Origin: Pedobacter sp. ok626
GTDB taxonomy: Bacteria; Bacteroidota; Bacteroidia; Sphingobacteriales; Sphingobacteriaceae
Direction of reading: 5' to 3'
Length of the DNA: 64,000 bases
Assembly: GCF_900100435.1 (NCBI RefSeq)
Contig: NZ_FNEX01000005.1
Span: forward strand, 248,001-312,000
Part shown: in pieces, positions 17,312 through 25,904 of the stretch
How the letters are laid out: each line of letters opens with the position of its first letter
Numbering within the stretch: position 1 is the stretch's first letter
Notes under the pieces: generated by a model
What the model was told of the DNA's origin: nothing
Databases searched by the model: none
Seen by the model: only the letters and a program-made list of their open reading frames with translations
Made by a program: the position numbers and the translations under genes

Positions 17312-17330
17312 AACTCAATCCCTGAGTTTG
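17312..17330 (+). terminator. Small hairpin after the DUF3050 gene
   Basis: AAACTCA (17312-17318) pairs with TGAGTTT (17324-17330) around ATCCC, 29 bases after the stop codon. There is no T run, so it is a weak terminator or a 3'-end stabiliser. Confidence 0.35.
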
Positions 17331-17337
17331 TGACGCG

Positions 17338-17486
17338 GAATTTTGGTTGCTCAGAACGAACCTAGGATTAACTCATAGCGTTAATTGTTTTTAAATGGAT
17401 TCGTTGAGCTCGCAAACTCGGTTCATTTTTTTCTTCCTAAAGAAGAAAAAACTTATTCCAGTTCGTGAAGTTCAACCTAAATTCCC
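17338..17486 (+). repeat. Structured ~148-nt repeat, copy 2 (downstream of the DUF3050 gene)
   Basis: Same orientation as copy 1, about 1,018 bases away. Outer arms GGAATTTTGGTTG (17338-17350) and CAACCTAAATTCC (17474-17486) pair with one mismatch. The next stem is CGAAC/GTTCG where copy 1 has GAGGAC/GTCCTC, and the third hairpin is TTTTTTCTTC/GAAGAAAAAA (17428-17437/17443-17452) where copy 1 has TTGTTTTTT/AAAAAACAA. Sequence changed but pairing stayed, which points to selection on the folded form. The TCATAGC and CGCA loops are identical. The rest of the gap up to moxR is AT-rich with no clear promoter. Confidence 0.85.
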
Positions 17487-17582
17487 CCTTTTTAACATAT
17501 TTTAACATTATACCCCCTTTTAACGCTGTGAAAAAATTAACGTTTGTTGTAATTTTCGCAACGAATAAAAAAATGGGTATAA

Positions 17583-18611
17583 ATGGAAGAAGTAACTAAT
17601 ATTACTGAGCATTCATCGTATGGAACTGATATCCGTGCACTGAATGAAATGATTCAAAAAGAAAGTGCATTTATCGATCTCCTTTTTATGGAAATGGATA
17701 AGGTAATTGTTGGGCAGAGGTATATGGTAGAGCGCCTGATGATAGGTTTGCTGGCTGATGGACATATCCTTTTGGAAGGTGTACCAGGACTGGCAAAAAC
17801 ATTGGCTATTAACACCCTGTCGAAAGCCATTGATGCAGGTTTCAGCAGAATTCAATTTACACCAGATCTTTTACCAGCGGATTTGCTGGGAACAATGATC
17901 TACAACCAAAAGAAAGAAGAATTTATTGTTAGAAAAGGGCCATTGTTTTCTAATTTTATTTTGGCGGATGAGATTAACCGTGCGCCGGCTAAAGTACAGA
18001 GTGCTTTACTGGAAGCGATGCAAGAGCGTCAGGTAACTATTGGGGATAACACTTTCCCATTGCCTAAGCCTTTTCTGGTACTCGCTACTCAAAATCCAAT
18101 TGAACAAGAAGGTACTTATCCTCTGCCTGAAGCACAGGTAGACAGGTTTATGTTGAAGGTGGTGATCGGTTATCCTAAAAAGGAGGATGAGAAAAAGATT
18201 ATGCGGGCCAACATTGCGCCTCAGGGGATGCCTAAGGCTAATGTCGTTATTCATACAGATGATATTTTGAGAGCAAGAAAAGCGGTTAGAGAAGTATATA
18301 TGGACGAGAAAATCGAACAATATATTATTGATATCGTTTTCGCAACGCGTTTCCCTGCCGACTATAAATTAGCTGATTATAAGAACCTGATTAGTTTTGG
18401 TGCATCACCACGTGCAAGTATCAACCTCGCTTTAGCGGCCAAGGCATACGCTTTTATTAAAAGAAGAGGTTATGTAATTCCAGAAGATGTTAGGGCGGTT
18501 TGTCATGATGTATTGAGACATCGTATCGGACTTACTTATGAGGCCGAAGCCGAAGACATCAATACGGAGACGATCATCACCGGAATACTAAATGCAGTAG
18601 AAGTTCCTTAG
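17583..18611 (+). CDS. MoxR-family AAA+ ATPase
   Basis: A 342-residue MoxR ATPase, the first gene of the Bat operon. Walker A LLEGVPGLAKTLAI is at about 63-76 and Walker B with FILADEINRAP at about 124-134, followed by sensor 1 (LATQNPIEQEGTYPLPEAQ) and the AAA lid domain. MoxR proteins act as chaperone-like ATPases that help assemble or activate the von Willebrand-domain proteins encoded with them, here DUF58, BatA and BatB. It is followed after four bases by the DUF58 gene. The seven-gene downstream order makes the assignment firm; the client is not known. Confidence 0.95.
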   Translation: MEEVTNITEHSSYGTDIRALNEMIQKESAFIDLLFMEMDKVIVGQRYMVERLMIGLLADGHILLEGVPGLAKTLAINTLSKAIDAGFSRIQFTPDLLPADLLGTMIYNQKKEEFIVRKGPLFSNFILADEINRAPAKVQSALLEAMQERQVTIGDNTFPLPKPFLVLATQNPIEQEGTYPLPEAQVDRFMLKVVIGYPKKEDEKKIMRANIAPQGMPKANVVIHTDDILRARKAVREVYMDEKIEQYIIDIVFATRFPADYKLADYKNLISFGASPRASINLALAAKAYAFIKRRGYVIPEDVRAVCHDVLRHRIGLTYEAEAEDINTETIITGILNAVEVP

Positions 18612-18615
18612 TATT

Positions 18616-19491
18616 ATGGATACCAAAGACCTCTTAAAAAAAGTAAGGAAGATTGAGATTAAAACTCGTGGTTTAAGTAACCAGATCTTCTCGGGCGAAT
18701 ACCAATCGGCATTTAAAGGTCGTGGTATGGCCTTTAGCGAGGTGCGAGAATATCAGGTGGGGGATGAGATTCGTACCATCGACTGGAATGTAACTGCCCG
18801 TTTTAACCATCCTTATGTGAAAGTATTTGATGAGGAAAGGGAAATGACAGTGATGTTGCTGGTGGATGTGAGTGGGTCTAAAAACTTTGGAACACAGGTT
18901 CAGTTGAAACAAGAACTGGCCACAGAGTTGTGTGCGGTACTTTCTTTTTCTGCCATACAAAATAACGATAAAGTTGGGCTGCTCTTTTTTAGCGATAAGG
19001 TAGAGAAGTTTATTCCACCTAAAAAAGGTCGCAGTCATATCCTGATGATCATCAGAGAGCTGATAGATTTTAAACCGCAAAATAAAGGTACCAATGTGGC
19101 CGAAGGCTTAAGGTATTTTACAAGTGCTATTAAGAAAAGATGCACGGCTTTTCTGATCTCTGATTTCATGAGCAGTCCTTTTGAAAATGAGCTAAAAATT
19201 GCCAATCGTAAACACGACCTGGTTGCTTTAAGGTTATATGATATTCATGAAGAAGAATTCCCTGATTTGGGATTGATACCAGTGAAGGATGAAGAAAGTG
19301 GCGAAATTGAATGGATTAATACCAGTAGTAAGGCTGTACGTAATTCATTTAAAGCTGCGGCTTTGGAAAGAAATGGAAAGCTGGAGGATATGTTTAGAAA
19401 ATCAGGGGTAGATTTCACCAAAATCGGAACTCATCAATCCTATATCAAGCCATTAATGACATTGTTTAAGAAAAGAGAAGCCAGAAGATAA
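18616..19491 (+). CDS. DUF58 domain-containing protein
   Basis: A 291-residue soluble protein. The DUF58 signature (VGDEIRTIDWNVTAR) at about 48-62 precedes a von Willebrand A-like domain with LLVDVSGSKNFG, a MIDAS-type metal site, at about 82-93. DUF58 proteins accompany MoxR ATPases and are presumed to be a partner or substrate adaptor. Translation follows moxR by four bases and precedes the next gene by four, so it is tightly coupled. No membrane segment is visible. Confidence 0.93.
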   Translation: MDTKDLLKKVRKIEIKTRGLSNQIFSGEYQSAFKGRGMAFSEVREYQVGDEIRTIDWNVTARFNHPYVKVFDEEREMTVMLLVDVSGSKNFGTQVQLKQELATELCAVLSFSAIQNNDKVGLLFFSDKVEKFIPPKKGRSHILMIIRELIDFKPQNKGTNVAEGLRYFTSAIKKRCTAFLISDFMSSPFENELKIANRKHDLVALRLYDIHEEEFPDLGLIPVKDEESGEIEWINTSSKAVRNSFKAAALERNGKLEDMFRKSGVDFTKIGTHQSYIKPLMTLFKKREARR

Positions 19492-19495
19492 GGGT

Positions 19496-20482
19496 ATGAG
19501 ACAATATTTTAATTTTAGCTGGTGCTTAATGCTGGCTTTAGCTGGTTTTACTTACTCGGCAAAAGCGCAGGACATTCGGGTAGAGGCTAAGCTAGACAAG
19601 ACCACTATAGCACTTGGGGATCAGACCAAATTGCATTTGATTGTTCATCTGCCCGCCAATTCACATGTAGATTTTCCGGTACTGGCAGATACCATTTCAT
19701 CAAAAATACAAATTGTTGAAATGGGTAAGACGGATACTATAGCTGATCAAAACAATCCAGGTGTAAAAACCATCAGCAGGCAATATACAATTACCTCTTT
19801 TGATGCAGGCTTGCATATGATTCCTGCATATACATTTGGTAGCAAGTCGGGTAGCTTTAATACGGCTGCACTTCCTTTGGAGGTAACGGCCGTAAAGGTG
19901 GATACGACGAAAGCTATATATGATATTAAGGAGCCCTTAGCGGTGTCTTATTCTTTCATGGACTGGCTTAGGGATAACTGGAAACTGGTGTTACTTGTGG
20001 CATTAGGTATTTTGGTAATTGTCGGATTGATCTGGTATTTCATTAAAAAAAGCAAAAATAAACCGGCTAAAGTTGAACCTCCTAAAGCAATTGTTCCTTT
20101 GCATACCATTGCTTTAGATAAGCTAAAAGCTTTGAAAAATGAAAAGTTATGGGAACAAGGCCAGATTAAGCAATATCATAGCGAGCTAACCGATATCATT
20201 AGAGAGTACCTGGAAAAAAGATATGAAATCAATGCTTTGGAGCAAACCTCTGAAGAGATTTTTGCGGGCTTACGTCATCTTGATATTTCTGAACAAAATA
20301 CAAATAAGTTGAGGCAGATGCTGCTACTTGCAGATTTGGTGAAGTTTGCCAAAGCAACACCATTGAATACAGATAATGAACAAAGTATGGAAAATGCGAT
20401 CAGTTTTGTAATGAACACCAAAGCGGTTGCTGCTCCATTGACTGAAAATAAAGTACAAAATAACGATAATGAATCTGTTTAG
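19496..20482 (+). CDS. Bat-operon membrane protein with N-terminal exported domain
   Basis: A 328-residue protein. It has a signal peptide (MRQYFNFSWCLMLALAGF, cut near AKAQ), then ~135 periplasmic residues of beta-sandwich character (VEAKLDKTTIALGDQTKLHL) similar in style to the N-terminal part of BatD. A transmembrane helix at about 163-184 (WKLVLLVALGILVIVGLIWY) follows, then a cytoplasmic helical tail with a repeated ELTDIIREYLEKRYEINALE segment. The same layout, with a DUF4381-like tail, is common at this position in Bacteroidota Bat operons. Its 3' end overlaps the batA start by 14 bases. Probably a membrane partner of BatA/BatB. Confidence 0.82.
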   Translation: MRQYFNFSWCLMLALAGFTYSAKAQDIRVEAKLDKTTIALGDQTKLHLIVHLPANSHVDFPVLADTISSKIQIVEMGKTDTIADQNNPGVKTISRQYTITSFDAGLHMIPAYTFGSKSGSFNTAALPLEVTAVKVDTTKAIYDIKEPLAVSYSFMDWLRDNWKLVLLVALGILVIVGLIWYFIKKSKNKPAKVEPPKAIVPLHTIALDKLKALKNEKLWEQGQIKQYHSELTDIIREYLEKRYEINALEQTSEEIFAGLRHLDISEQNTNKLRQMLLLADLVKFAKATPLNTDNEQSMENAISFVMNTKAVAAPLTENKVQNNDNESV

Positions 20483-21473
20483 CGGAATTGAATTTGCCAA
20501 TAAGGGCTTTTTCTGGCTCCTGATCATCATTCCTTTAATGATTGGCTGGTACATTTGGAGAAATACCAAACTTCAGGGAAGTTTACGGATGTCGGCTTTA
20601 AAAGGTTTTTCCTCCGGTAAAAAGAGCAGCTATGCTATTTTAAGGCATTATGGGATCGTTTTAAGGGTATTGGCGTTAATTGCTTTAATTATCGCACTCG
20701 CGAGGCCACAATCTGCGTTTAGCTGGCAAAACTCGACAACAGAAGGGATTGATATTGTAATTGCGACTGATATCTCGGGTAGTATGCTTGCTGAAGACTT
20801 GAAACCGAATCGTCTGGAAGCTGGGAAAAATATTGCGATAGACTTTATAAAGGACCGTCCGGAAGACCGTATAGGCCTAGTTATTTTTAGTGGAGAGAGC
20901 TTTACCCAATGTCCACTTACCATTGATCATGATGTATTGATTAACTTGTTTAAGGATGTTAACAATGGAATGATTGAAGATGGAACAGCTATCGGAATGG
21001 GACTGGCAACGGCAGTGAATCGCCTAAAAGATAGTGAGGCTAAGAGTAAAGTCGTGATTTTACTGACTGATGGTTCGAATACTACAGGCTCTATTCCGCC
21101 AATGACTGCTGCAGAAATTGCGAAACAAATGAAGGTAAGGGTTTATACTGTTGGTGTAGGTACAAAAGGTTATGCACCGTATCCGGTAAAAACGCCATTT
21201 GGGATCGAATATCAGCAGGTTCCGGTTACTATCGATGAAGATGTGTTGACTAAGATCGCTAACATTACGGGTGGAAAGTATTTCCGTGCTACCAATAACG
21301 AAAAGTTGAAACAGATTTATCAGCAAATAGATCAACTGGAAAAAGCTAAGATTGCGGTTACCCAGTATAATAAAAAGACCGAGCGCTTTTTGCCTTTTGC
21401 TTTAATCGCTTTGGTATTACTGCTGGCTGAATTTTTATTGAGAAATACAATTTTTAAAGGAGCCTTAACTTAA
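20469..21473 (+). CDS. batA: BatA, VWA-domain membrane protein
   Basis: A 334-residue protein with two N-terminal membrane helices (about 14-30 and 62-78), a periplasmic von Willebrand A domain with the MIDAS motif DISGSM from Asp101, and a C-terminal membrane helix (about 308-326). BatA is one of two paralogous VWA proteins of the aerotolerance operon; in Bacteroides the operon supports growth under oxygen exposure, though the mechanism is unresolved. Its start overlaps the previous gene, and batB starts five bases after its stop. The VWA region has the TLTDGSNTTGSIPP-type loop (here LLTDGSNTTG) completing the metal site. Confidence 0.93.
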   Translation: MNLFSGIEFANKGFFWLLIIIPLMIGWYIWRNTKLQGSLRMSALKGFSSGKKSSYAILRHYGIVLRVLALIALIIALARPQSAFSWQNSTTEGIDIVIATDISGSMLAEDLKPNRLEAGKNIAIDFIKDRPEDRIGLVIFSGESFTQCPLTIDHDVLINLFKDVNNGMIEDGTAIGMGLATAVNRLKDSEAKSKVVILLTDGSNTTGSIPPMTAAEIAKQMKVRVYTVGVGTKGYAPYPVKTPFGIEYQQVPVTIDEDVLTKIANITGGKYFRATNNEKLKQIYQQIDQLEKAKIAVTQYNKKTERFLPFALIALVLLLAEFLLRNTIFKGALT

Positions 21474-21477
21474 AGAG

Positions 21478-22512
21478 ATGCTACGTTTTGAACATATAGA
21501 ATTTTTATGGGGCTTAGCCGCGATTCCATTACTCATCCTGATCTTCTTATGGGTGCGCAGATGGAAAAGAAAAGCGTTATTGGCTTTTGGTGATCCACAT
21601 ACGGTAAGAAGGATGATGCCTGAGGTTTCGTTGAGTAGGCCGGGCTTAAAGTTTGTATTGTATATACTGGCTTATGCTTCTTTGGTAGTGGGTATCGCCA
21701 ATCCACAAATAGGAACTAAAATGGAAGAGGCGAAGCGTGATGGTGCTGATTTGATGATTTTATTGGATGTTTCGAATAGTATGCTGGCGGGTGATTTGGC
21801 TCCTAATAGATTGGAGAATGCCAAACGGGCCATTTCTCAGTTAATTGATAATTTACATAACGACCGAATAGGGATCATCATTTTTGCTGGTGAGGCTTAT
21901 GTCCAATTGCCTATTACTACAGATTACTCTGCCGCTAAGCTATTCCTGAACAACATTACTACTGATATTGTGCCAACGCAGGGTACAGCCATTGGTGCTG
22001 CCATTGATATGGGGATGAAGTCCTTTAATTTTGTGAACGGTACGAGTAAGGCTATGATTTTGATGACTGATGGTGAAAACCATGAGGATGATGCTGTTTC
22101 GGCAGCTAAAAATGCTCGGGCTAAAGATGTGGCCATACATGTGATTGGACTGGGCTCGCAAGAGGGCGCGCCTGTACCTATTTACAAGAATGGGAAGCCA
22201 GTAGGCTTTCATACGGATGAGGCTGGAAAAACTGTGGTTAGTAAATTGAACGAAGAGATGTGTAAGGAGATTTCGGAAGCTGGTAATGGCGTATATGTAA
22301 GGGCTAGTAATGCGAATAGTGGTTTAAACATCGTGATGGACCAGGTAAATAAAATGGAAAAGAAAACTTACGATAGTAAGTCATTTAAAAATTACGAAGA
22401 CAGGTTCCAGTTTTTCCTTGGTTTATCGATGTTACTATTGCTGCTGGAGTTTTTTATCTCTAATCGTAGAAACTTGAAATTAAGTGAATTGAATTTGTTT
22501 GAAGTGAGGTAG
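21478..22512 (+). CDS. batB: BatB, VWA-domain membrane protein
   Basis: A 344-residue paralogue of BatA: N-terminal membrane helices at about 9-26 and 58-74, a VWA domain with DVSNSM at 97-102 (MIDAS with Asn in the variable position), LMTDGENHEDD as the second metal loop, and a C-terminal membrane helix at about 316-333 (FFLGLSMLLLLLEFFI). BatA and BatB are expected to form a membrane complex with BatC and BatD. It sits four bases after batA and two bases before batC. Confidence 0.93.
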   Translation: MLRFEHIEFLWGLAAIPLLILIFLWVRRWKRKALLAFGDPHTVRRMMPEVSLSRPGLKFVLYILAYASLVVGIANPQIGTKMEEAKRDGADLMILLDVSNSMLAGDLAPNRLENAKRAISQLIDNLHNDRIGIIIFAGEAYVQLPITTDYSAAKLFLNNITTDIVPTQGTAIGAAIDMGMKSFNFVNGTSKAMILMTDGENHEDDAVSAAKNARAKDVAIHVIGLGSQEGAPVPIYKNGKPVGFHTDEAGKTVVSKLNEEMCKEISEAGNGVYVRASNANSGLNIVMDQVNKMEKKTYDSKSFKNYEDRFQFFLGLSMLLLLLEFFISNRRNLKLSELNLFEVR

Positions 22513-22514
22513 TT

Positions 22515-23291
22515 ATGAAGCAATTGATCATTATTATATATATTGTATTACAAGGGGCTGTAGTTTTTGCACAGAAGGAGAAGAAATACATCCACAATGG
22601 CAATAAGCTTTATCAGCAACAGAAATATGCAGAAGCTGAGGCCAGCTATCGCCAGTCAGTAGAAAAAACAAAGGAATCCGTAGCGGGTAATTTTAATCTG
22701 GGTGATGCTTTATACAAGCAGAAGAAATTTGATAATGCTGCACAAAAATTTACGGAGATTGCTGCCTCATCAGAAAACAAAGCAGTAAAGGCGCAAGCTT
22801 ACCATAATTTGGGTAACTCTTTGCTGGAAAGTAAAAAGTTAGAAGAGAGTATTGAGGCCTATAAAAAATCTTTGATCAATAATCCTAAAGATGATCAGAC
22901 GAGGTATAATCTGGCTTATGCTCAGGAAAAGCTGAAGCAACAACAACAGCAGGATAAGAACAATAAGGATAAGAATAAAGACAAGAAAGATCAGAATAAG
23001 AAGGACCAGAATAAAGATCAGAAGGACAAAGATAAGCAGGATAAGGATAAGAAAGACCAGGATAAAAAGGACCAGAATAAAGATCAAAAGGACAAGGATA
23101 AACAGGATAAAGACAAAAAGGATCAGGATAAAAAAGATCAGCAGGGGCAACAGCCTCAGCCAGATAAGTTGTCTAAAGAGGATGCAGAAAGGATGCTGGA
23201 TGCTTTGAAAAATGAAGAGAAAAATACCCAGGATAAGTTGAAAAACAAAAAAGCAAAAGGGGTAAAGGGACGTATTGTTAAAGACTGGTAA
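22515..23291 (+). CDS. batC: BatC, TPR protein with charged repeat linker
   Basis: A 258-residue exported protein. After a signal peptide (to about residue 20, VVFAQ) come about three TPR units (residues 25-140: NGNKLYQQQKYAEAEASY, NFNLGDALYKQKKFDNAAQK, YHNLGNSLLESKKLEESIEA). A low-complexity K/D/Q/N stretch (about 142-213) follows, containing a 22-residue block present twice in tandem (162-183 and 184-205). The tail is KEDAERMLDALKNEEKNTQDK. The TPR part should bind partners in the Bat complex, and the charged linker is probably unstructured. The downstream batD start lies 17 bases beyond its stop. Confidence 0.9.
   Translation: MKQLIIIIYIVLQGAVVFAQKEKKYIHNGNKLYQQQKYAEAEASYRQSVEKTKESVAGNFNLGDALYKQKKFDNAAQKFTEIAASSENKAVKAQAYHNLGNSLLESKKLEESIEAYKKSLINNPKDDQTRYNLAYAQEKLKQQQQQDKNNKDKNKDKKDQNKKDQNKDQKDKDKQDKDKKDQDKKDQNKDQKDKDKQDKDKKDQDKKDQQGQQPQPDKLSKEDAERMLDALKNEEKNTQDKLKNKKAKGVKGRIVKDW
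22998..23129 (+). repeat. 66-bp tandem repeat (two units) inside batC
   Basis: Units 22998-23063 and 23064-23129 encode the same 22 residues but differ at several synonymous positions (for example cag/caa and aag/aaa). The duplication is therefore not very recent and the protein sequence has been kept. Repeat number may vary between strains. Confidence 0.8.
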
Positions 23292-23307
23292 AAGGGGTTA
23301 TTATATA

Positions 23308-25122
23308 ATGAAAATGAGATATTATTTATTGTCGGTATTGCTTTTCTGGTCTGCCATTGGTTTAGGCCAGATAAAGGTTACTGCATCAGTAAGTTCTAAT
23401 CAGGTGGCTACTGGTGAGCAGTTTGAAATTACTTTTTCAACTACTGGGAATCCAGAATCATTCGATCCACCTGCATTTAATGGGTTTCAGGTAGTTGGTG
23501 GGCCTAATCAGTCGTCCAGTTTCAGTTCTATTAACGGGACGACAACGGCAAGCATTTCTGTGGGTTATGTGTTGATTGGTGTAAAAGAAGGGGAGTATGC
23601 TATTGGACCTGCAACAATGGTCGTTAATGGTAAGGCCTATAAATCTAATGCTGTAAAAATAAAAGTAACAAAAGGTAGATCTGTTCCTCAGCAATCTGGA
23701 CAATCAGCTCAAGGAGGTCAGGGTGCTGGGGTACCTACAGGTAATTCAGCTGATCTTTCGAAGCGCTTGTTTTTGCGGGCAATAGCCAGTAAAACGAACG
23801 TTTACCAGGGCGAGCAAATAGCAGTTACTTATAAGTTATATGCTAACATTGCGATTGTAGGTAATGAGCCAGAGAAATTGCCGGATTTTAATGGGTTTTG
23901 GAGTCAGGAAATTAAGAACGGTAGTCAGAGTGTAGAATGGAAAGAGGAAGTTTATAATGGGACAAGGTATCATGTTGGCGTATTGAAAGAGATCATATTA
24001 TTCCCGGAACGGTTTGGGAAGCTGACGCTTGATCCTTTGATTATGAATTTTGTGGTCCGTAAAAATGTACCATCTAATGATCCTATTGAGCAGTTTTTTG
24101 GTGGTGGCTCTTATGAGGATGTAAAATATAAAGTGAAAAGTGCACCCGTAACCATTAATGTTAAGGCCTTGCCAGATGCTGGTAAGCCTGAAGGTTTTGA
24201 AGGTGCTGTAGGGACTTTTGCAATTGGTGCTGCGATTGATAAATCATCGGTTAAGGCAAATGAGGCCATTAACTATACACTCAAAATAACGGGCTCGGGT
24301 AATCTAAAACTATTGAAAGCTCCAACGGTGAACTTTCCTGCCGACCTGGAAAAGTATGATCCGAAAATTACTGATCACCTTACTGAAAGCCTGAATGGTG
24401 TTTCTGGAAGCAGAGAATTTAGTTATTTGCTTATTCCAAGACATGAGGGTAATTATACCATTGAGCCGTTAAAATTCTCTTATTTTAATCCATCGACCCA
24501 AAAGTATGTGACATTAACTGCCGGACCTTTTAATTTAAAAGTAGCTAAAGGAGCACCGGGTTCTAATGTTACGGCTTATGCTTCAGGTAATCAGAAGGAC
24601 ATAAAAATGCTGGCAAAAGATATTGCTTACATTAAGACAAATGCATCAGGTTTACATAAAAAGGGGAGTTCTTTTTATGGATCGGCGGCTTATTATCTTT
24701 TACTTTGTTTAGGTCCTTTGTTGTTTTTTGGCGCATTTGCATATCGTAAACAATACAGGGAGAATAACAGAGATCAGGTGAAGGTAAGGGGCAGAAATGC
24801 AAATAAAATTGCGGCTAAACACTTGGCGAGTGCAAAAAAACAATTGTTGAACGGAGATAAAAAGTTGTTTTATCAAGACGTTTATAAAGGACTTTACCAA
24901 TACCTGAGTGATAAATTTAATATTCCTGCTGCGGAATTGAACAAGGAAAATATCAGTGAACAGTTAAGTGCTGCAGGGATTGCGACACCATTAATCAACC
25001 AACTCACAGAGACACTGGATTTGTGCGAAATGGCGCGGTATGCTCCTGTTTCTGGAATTTCAGATCAGGAAGTATTTGATAAAGCTAAAAGTATCATTAA
25101 TGACATTGAAGAGCATGCGTAA
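23308..25122 (+). CDS. batD: BatD, oxygen-tolerance family protein
   Basis: A 604-residue protein. I choose the ATG at 23308 (MKMRYYLLSVLLFWSAIG), which gives a proper signal peptide; the upstream start at 23275 would place eleven charged residues before it. The exported part has repeated BatD beta-sandwich domains (VTASVSSNQVATGEQFEITF; ASKTNVYQGEQIAVTYKLY; AIDKSSVKANEAINYTLKIT). A transmembrane helix lies at about 455-476, followed by a helical cytoplasmic tail. The C-terminal eight bases overlap the batE start. BatD is the large scaffold of the Bat set. Confidence 0.92.
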   Translation: MKMRYYLLSVLLFWSAIGLGQIKVTASVSSNQVATGEQFEITFSTTGNPESFDPPAFNGFQVVGGPNQSSSFSSINGTTTASISVGYVLIGVKEGEYAIGPATMVVNGKAYKSNAVKIKVTKGRSVPQQSGQSAQGGQGAGVPTGNSADLSKRLFLRAIASKTNVYQGEQIAVTYKLYANIAIVGNEPEKLPDFNGFWSQEIKNGSQSVEWKEEVYNGTRYHVGVLKEIILFPERFGKLTLDPLIMNFVVRKNVPSNDPIEQFFGGGSYEDVKYKVKSAPVTINVKALPDAGKPEGFEGAVGTFAIGAAIDKSSVKANEAINYTLKITGSGNLKLLKAPTVNFPADLEKYDPKITDHLTESLNGVSGSREFSYLLIPRHEGNYTIEPLKFSYFNPSTQKYVTLTAGPFNLKVAKGAPGSNVTAYASGNQKDIKMLAKDIAYIKTNASGLHKKGSSFYGSAAYYLLLCLGPLLFFGAFAYRKQYRENNRDQVKVRGRNANKIAAKHLASAKKQLLNGDKKLFYQDVYKGLYQYLSDKFNIPAAELNKENISEQLSAAGIATPLINQLTETLDLCEMARYAPVSGISDQEVFDKAKSIINDIEEHA

Positions 25123-25891
25123 CTTTTTGAAATATAATTTATGTGCATGGCTGTTGCTATTTGCTATGCCTTTATTCACCTCGGCAAAGGTAATTGATGC
25201 TGATGCTTTACTAAAACAGGGCAATGCTGCTTATGCTAAAAATCAATTTGCGGAAGCAGCAGCGGCTTATCAGCAGGTATTGGATGCTGGTTATGAATCG
25301 GCAGCGGTCTACTTTAACCTGGGTAATGCGCAATATAAGTTAGCCGAAATGCCTGCGGCAATTTTACACTATGAGAAGGCATTGAAGCTGGCCCCTGGTG
25401 ATGCGGATATTAAACAGAACTTACAGTTGGCTAATCTTAAAATAACGGATAGGATAGAAGAAATACCTGAATTTTTTCTGAGCAAATGGTGGAAAGGATT
25501 TATCTTATTCTTTTCTCTGAGTATCTTATCTGTATTTACAATTGTGTGCTTTATTGTAGGCTTTATTTTGCTGATCGCCTATCTGTTCTTGATTTCCGTT
25601 TGGCCGAAAAAGATGGCTTTTTATACGGGAATAACTGTGCTTTCATTTGGATTGATCTTTTTAGTGATGTCTGCAGTACAATCACATTACCTGAATGCAT
25701 ATCAGCAGGGGATTGTTTTTACTGGCGCTGTCGACGTGAAAAGCGGTCCTGATGGAAAGCAGAAAACGTTGTTCGTGATCCATGAGGGTACAAAAGTGAG
25801 TATTCTGGAACAAGATAATGATTGGGCAAAGATCGTATTGGCCAATGGCAATGGGGGCTGGATAAAATTACTGGATATTAAAGAAATATAA
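25115..25891 (+). CDS. batE: BatE, TPR and SH3-like domain protein
   Basis: A 258-residue protein starting at the ATG at 25115 (MRNFLKYNLCAWLLLF), which overlaps the batD stop by eight bases; the longer frame upstream lies wholly inside batD. A signal peptide is followed by TPR units (about 30-110: LKQGNAAYAKNQFAEAAAAY, VYFNLGNAQYKLAEMPAAIL), two membrane helices (about 129-160 and 168-187) and a C-terminal bacterial SH3 domain (VDVKSGPDGKQKTLFVIHEG, ending with GGWIKLLDIKEI). Last member of the Bat operon, though the DUF2461 gene follows after only 13 bases. Confidence 0.9.
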   Translation: MRNFLKYNLCAWLLLFAMPLFTSAKVIDADALLKQGNAAYAKNQFAEAAAAYQQVLDAGYESAAVYFNLGNAQYKLAEMPAAILHYEKALKLAPGDADIKQNLQLANLKITDRIEEIPEFFLSKWWKGFILFFSLSILSVFTIVCFIVGFILLIAYLFLISVWPKKMAFYTGITVLSFGLIFLVMSAVQSHYLNAYQQGIVFTGAVDVKSGPDGKQKTLFVIHEGTKVSILEQDNDWAKIVLANGNGGWIKLLDIKEI

Positions 25892-25904
25892 GAGAGGGAA
25901 TTAA

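Noticed and set aside
16320..17486. Composite transposon or insertion sequence around the DUF3050 gene
   Set aside because: The flanking copies are direct repeats without any transposase, and no target-site duplication could be seen; a MITE-like origin stays possible but not shown.
16230..17500. CRISPR array
   Set aside because: Only two long repeats separated by a complete gene; no short regularly spaced repeats or cas genes anywhere in the window.
22839..23150. 103-codon minus-strand frame rich in Ile/Leu/Val over batC
   Set aside because: It is the antisense of the Lys/Asp/Gln repeat region; the hydrophobic composition is a codon shadow and no start context or homologue is apparent.
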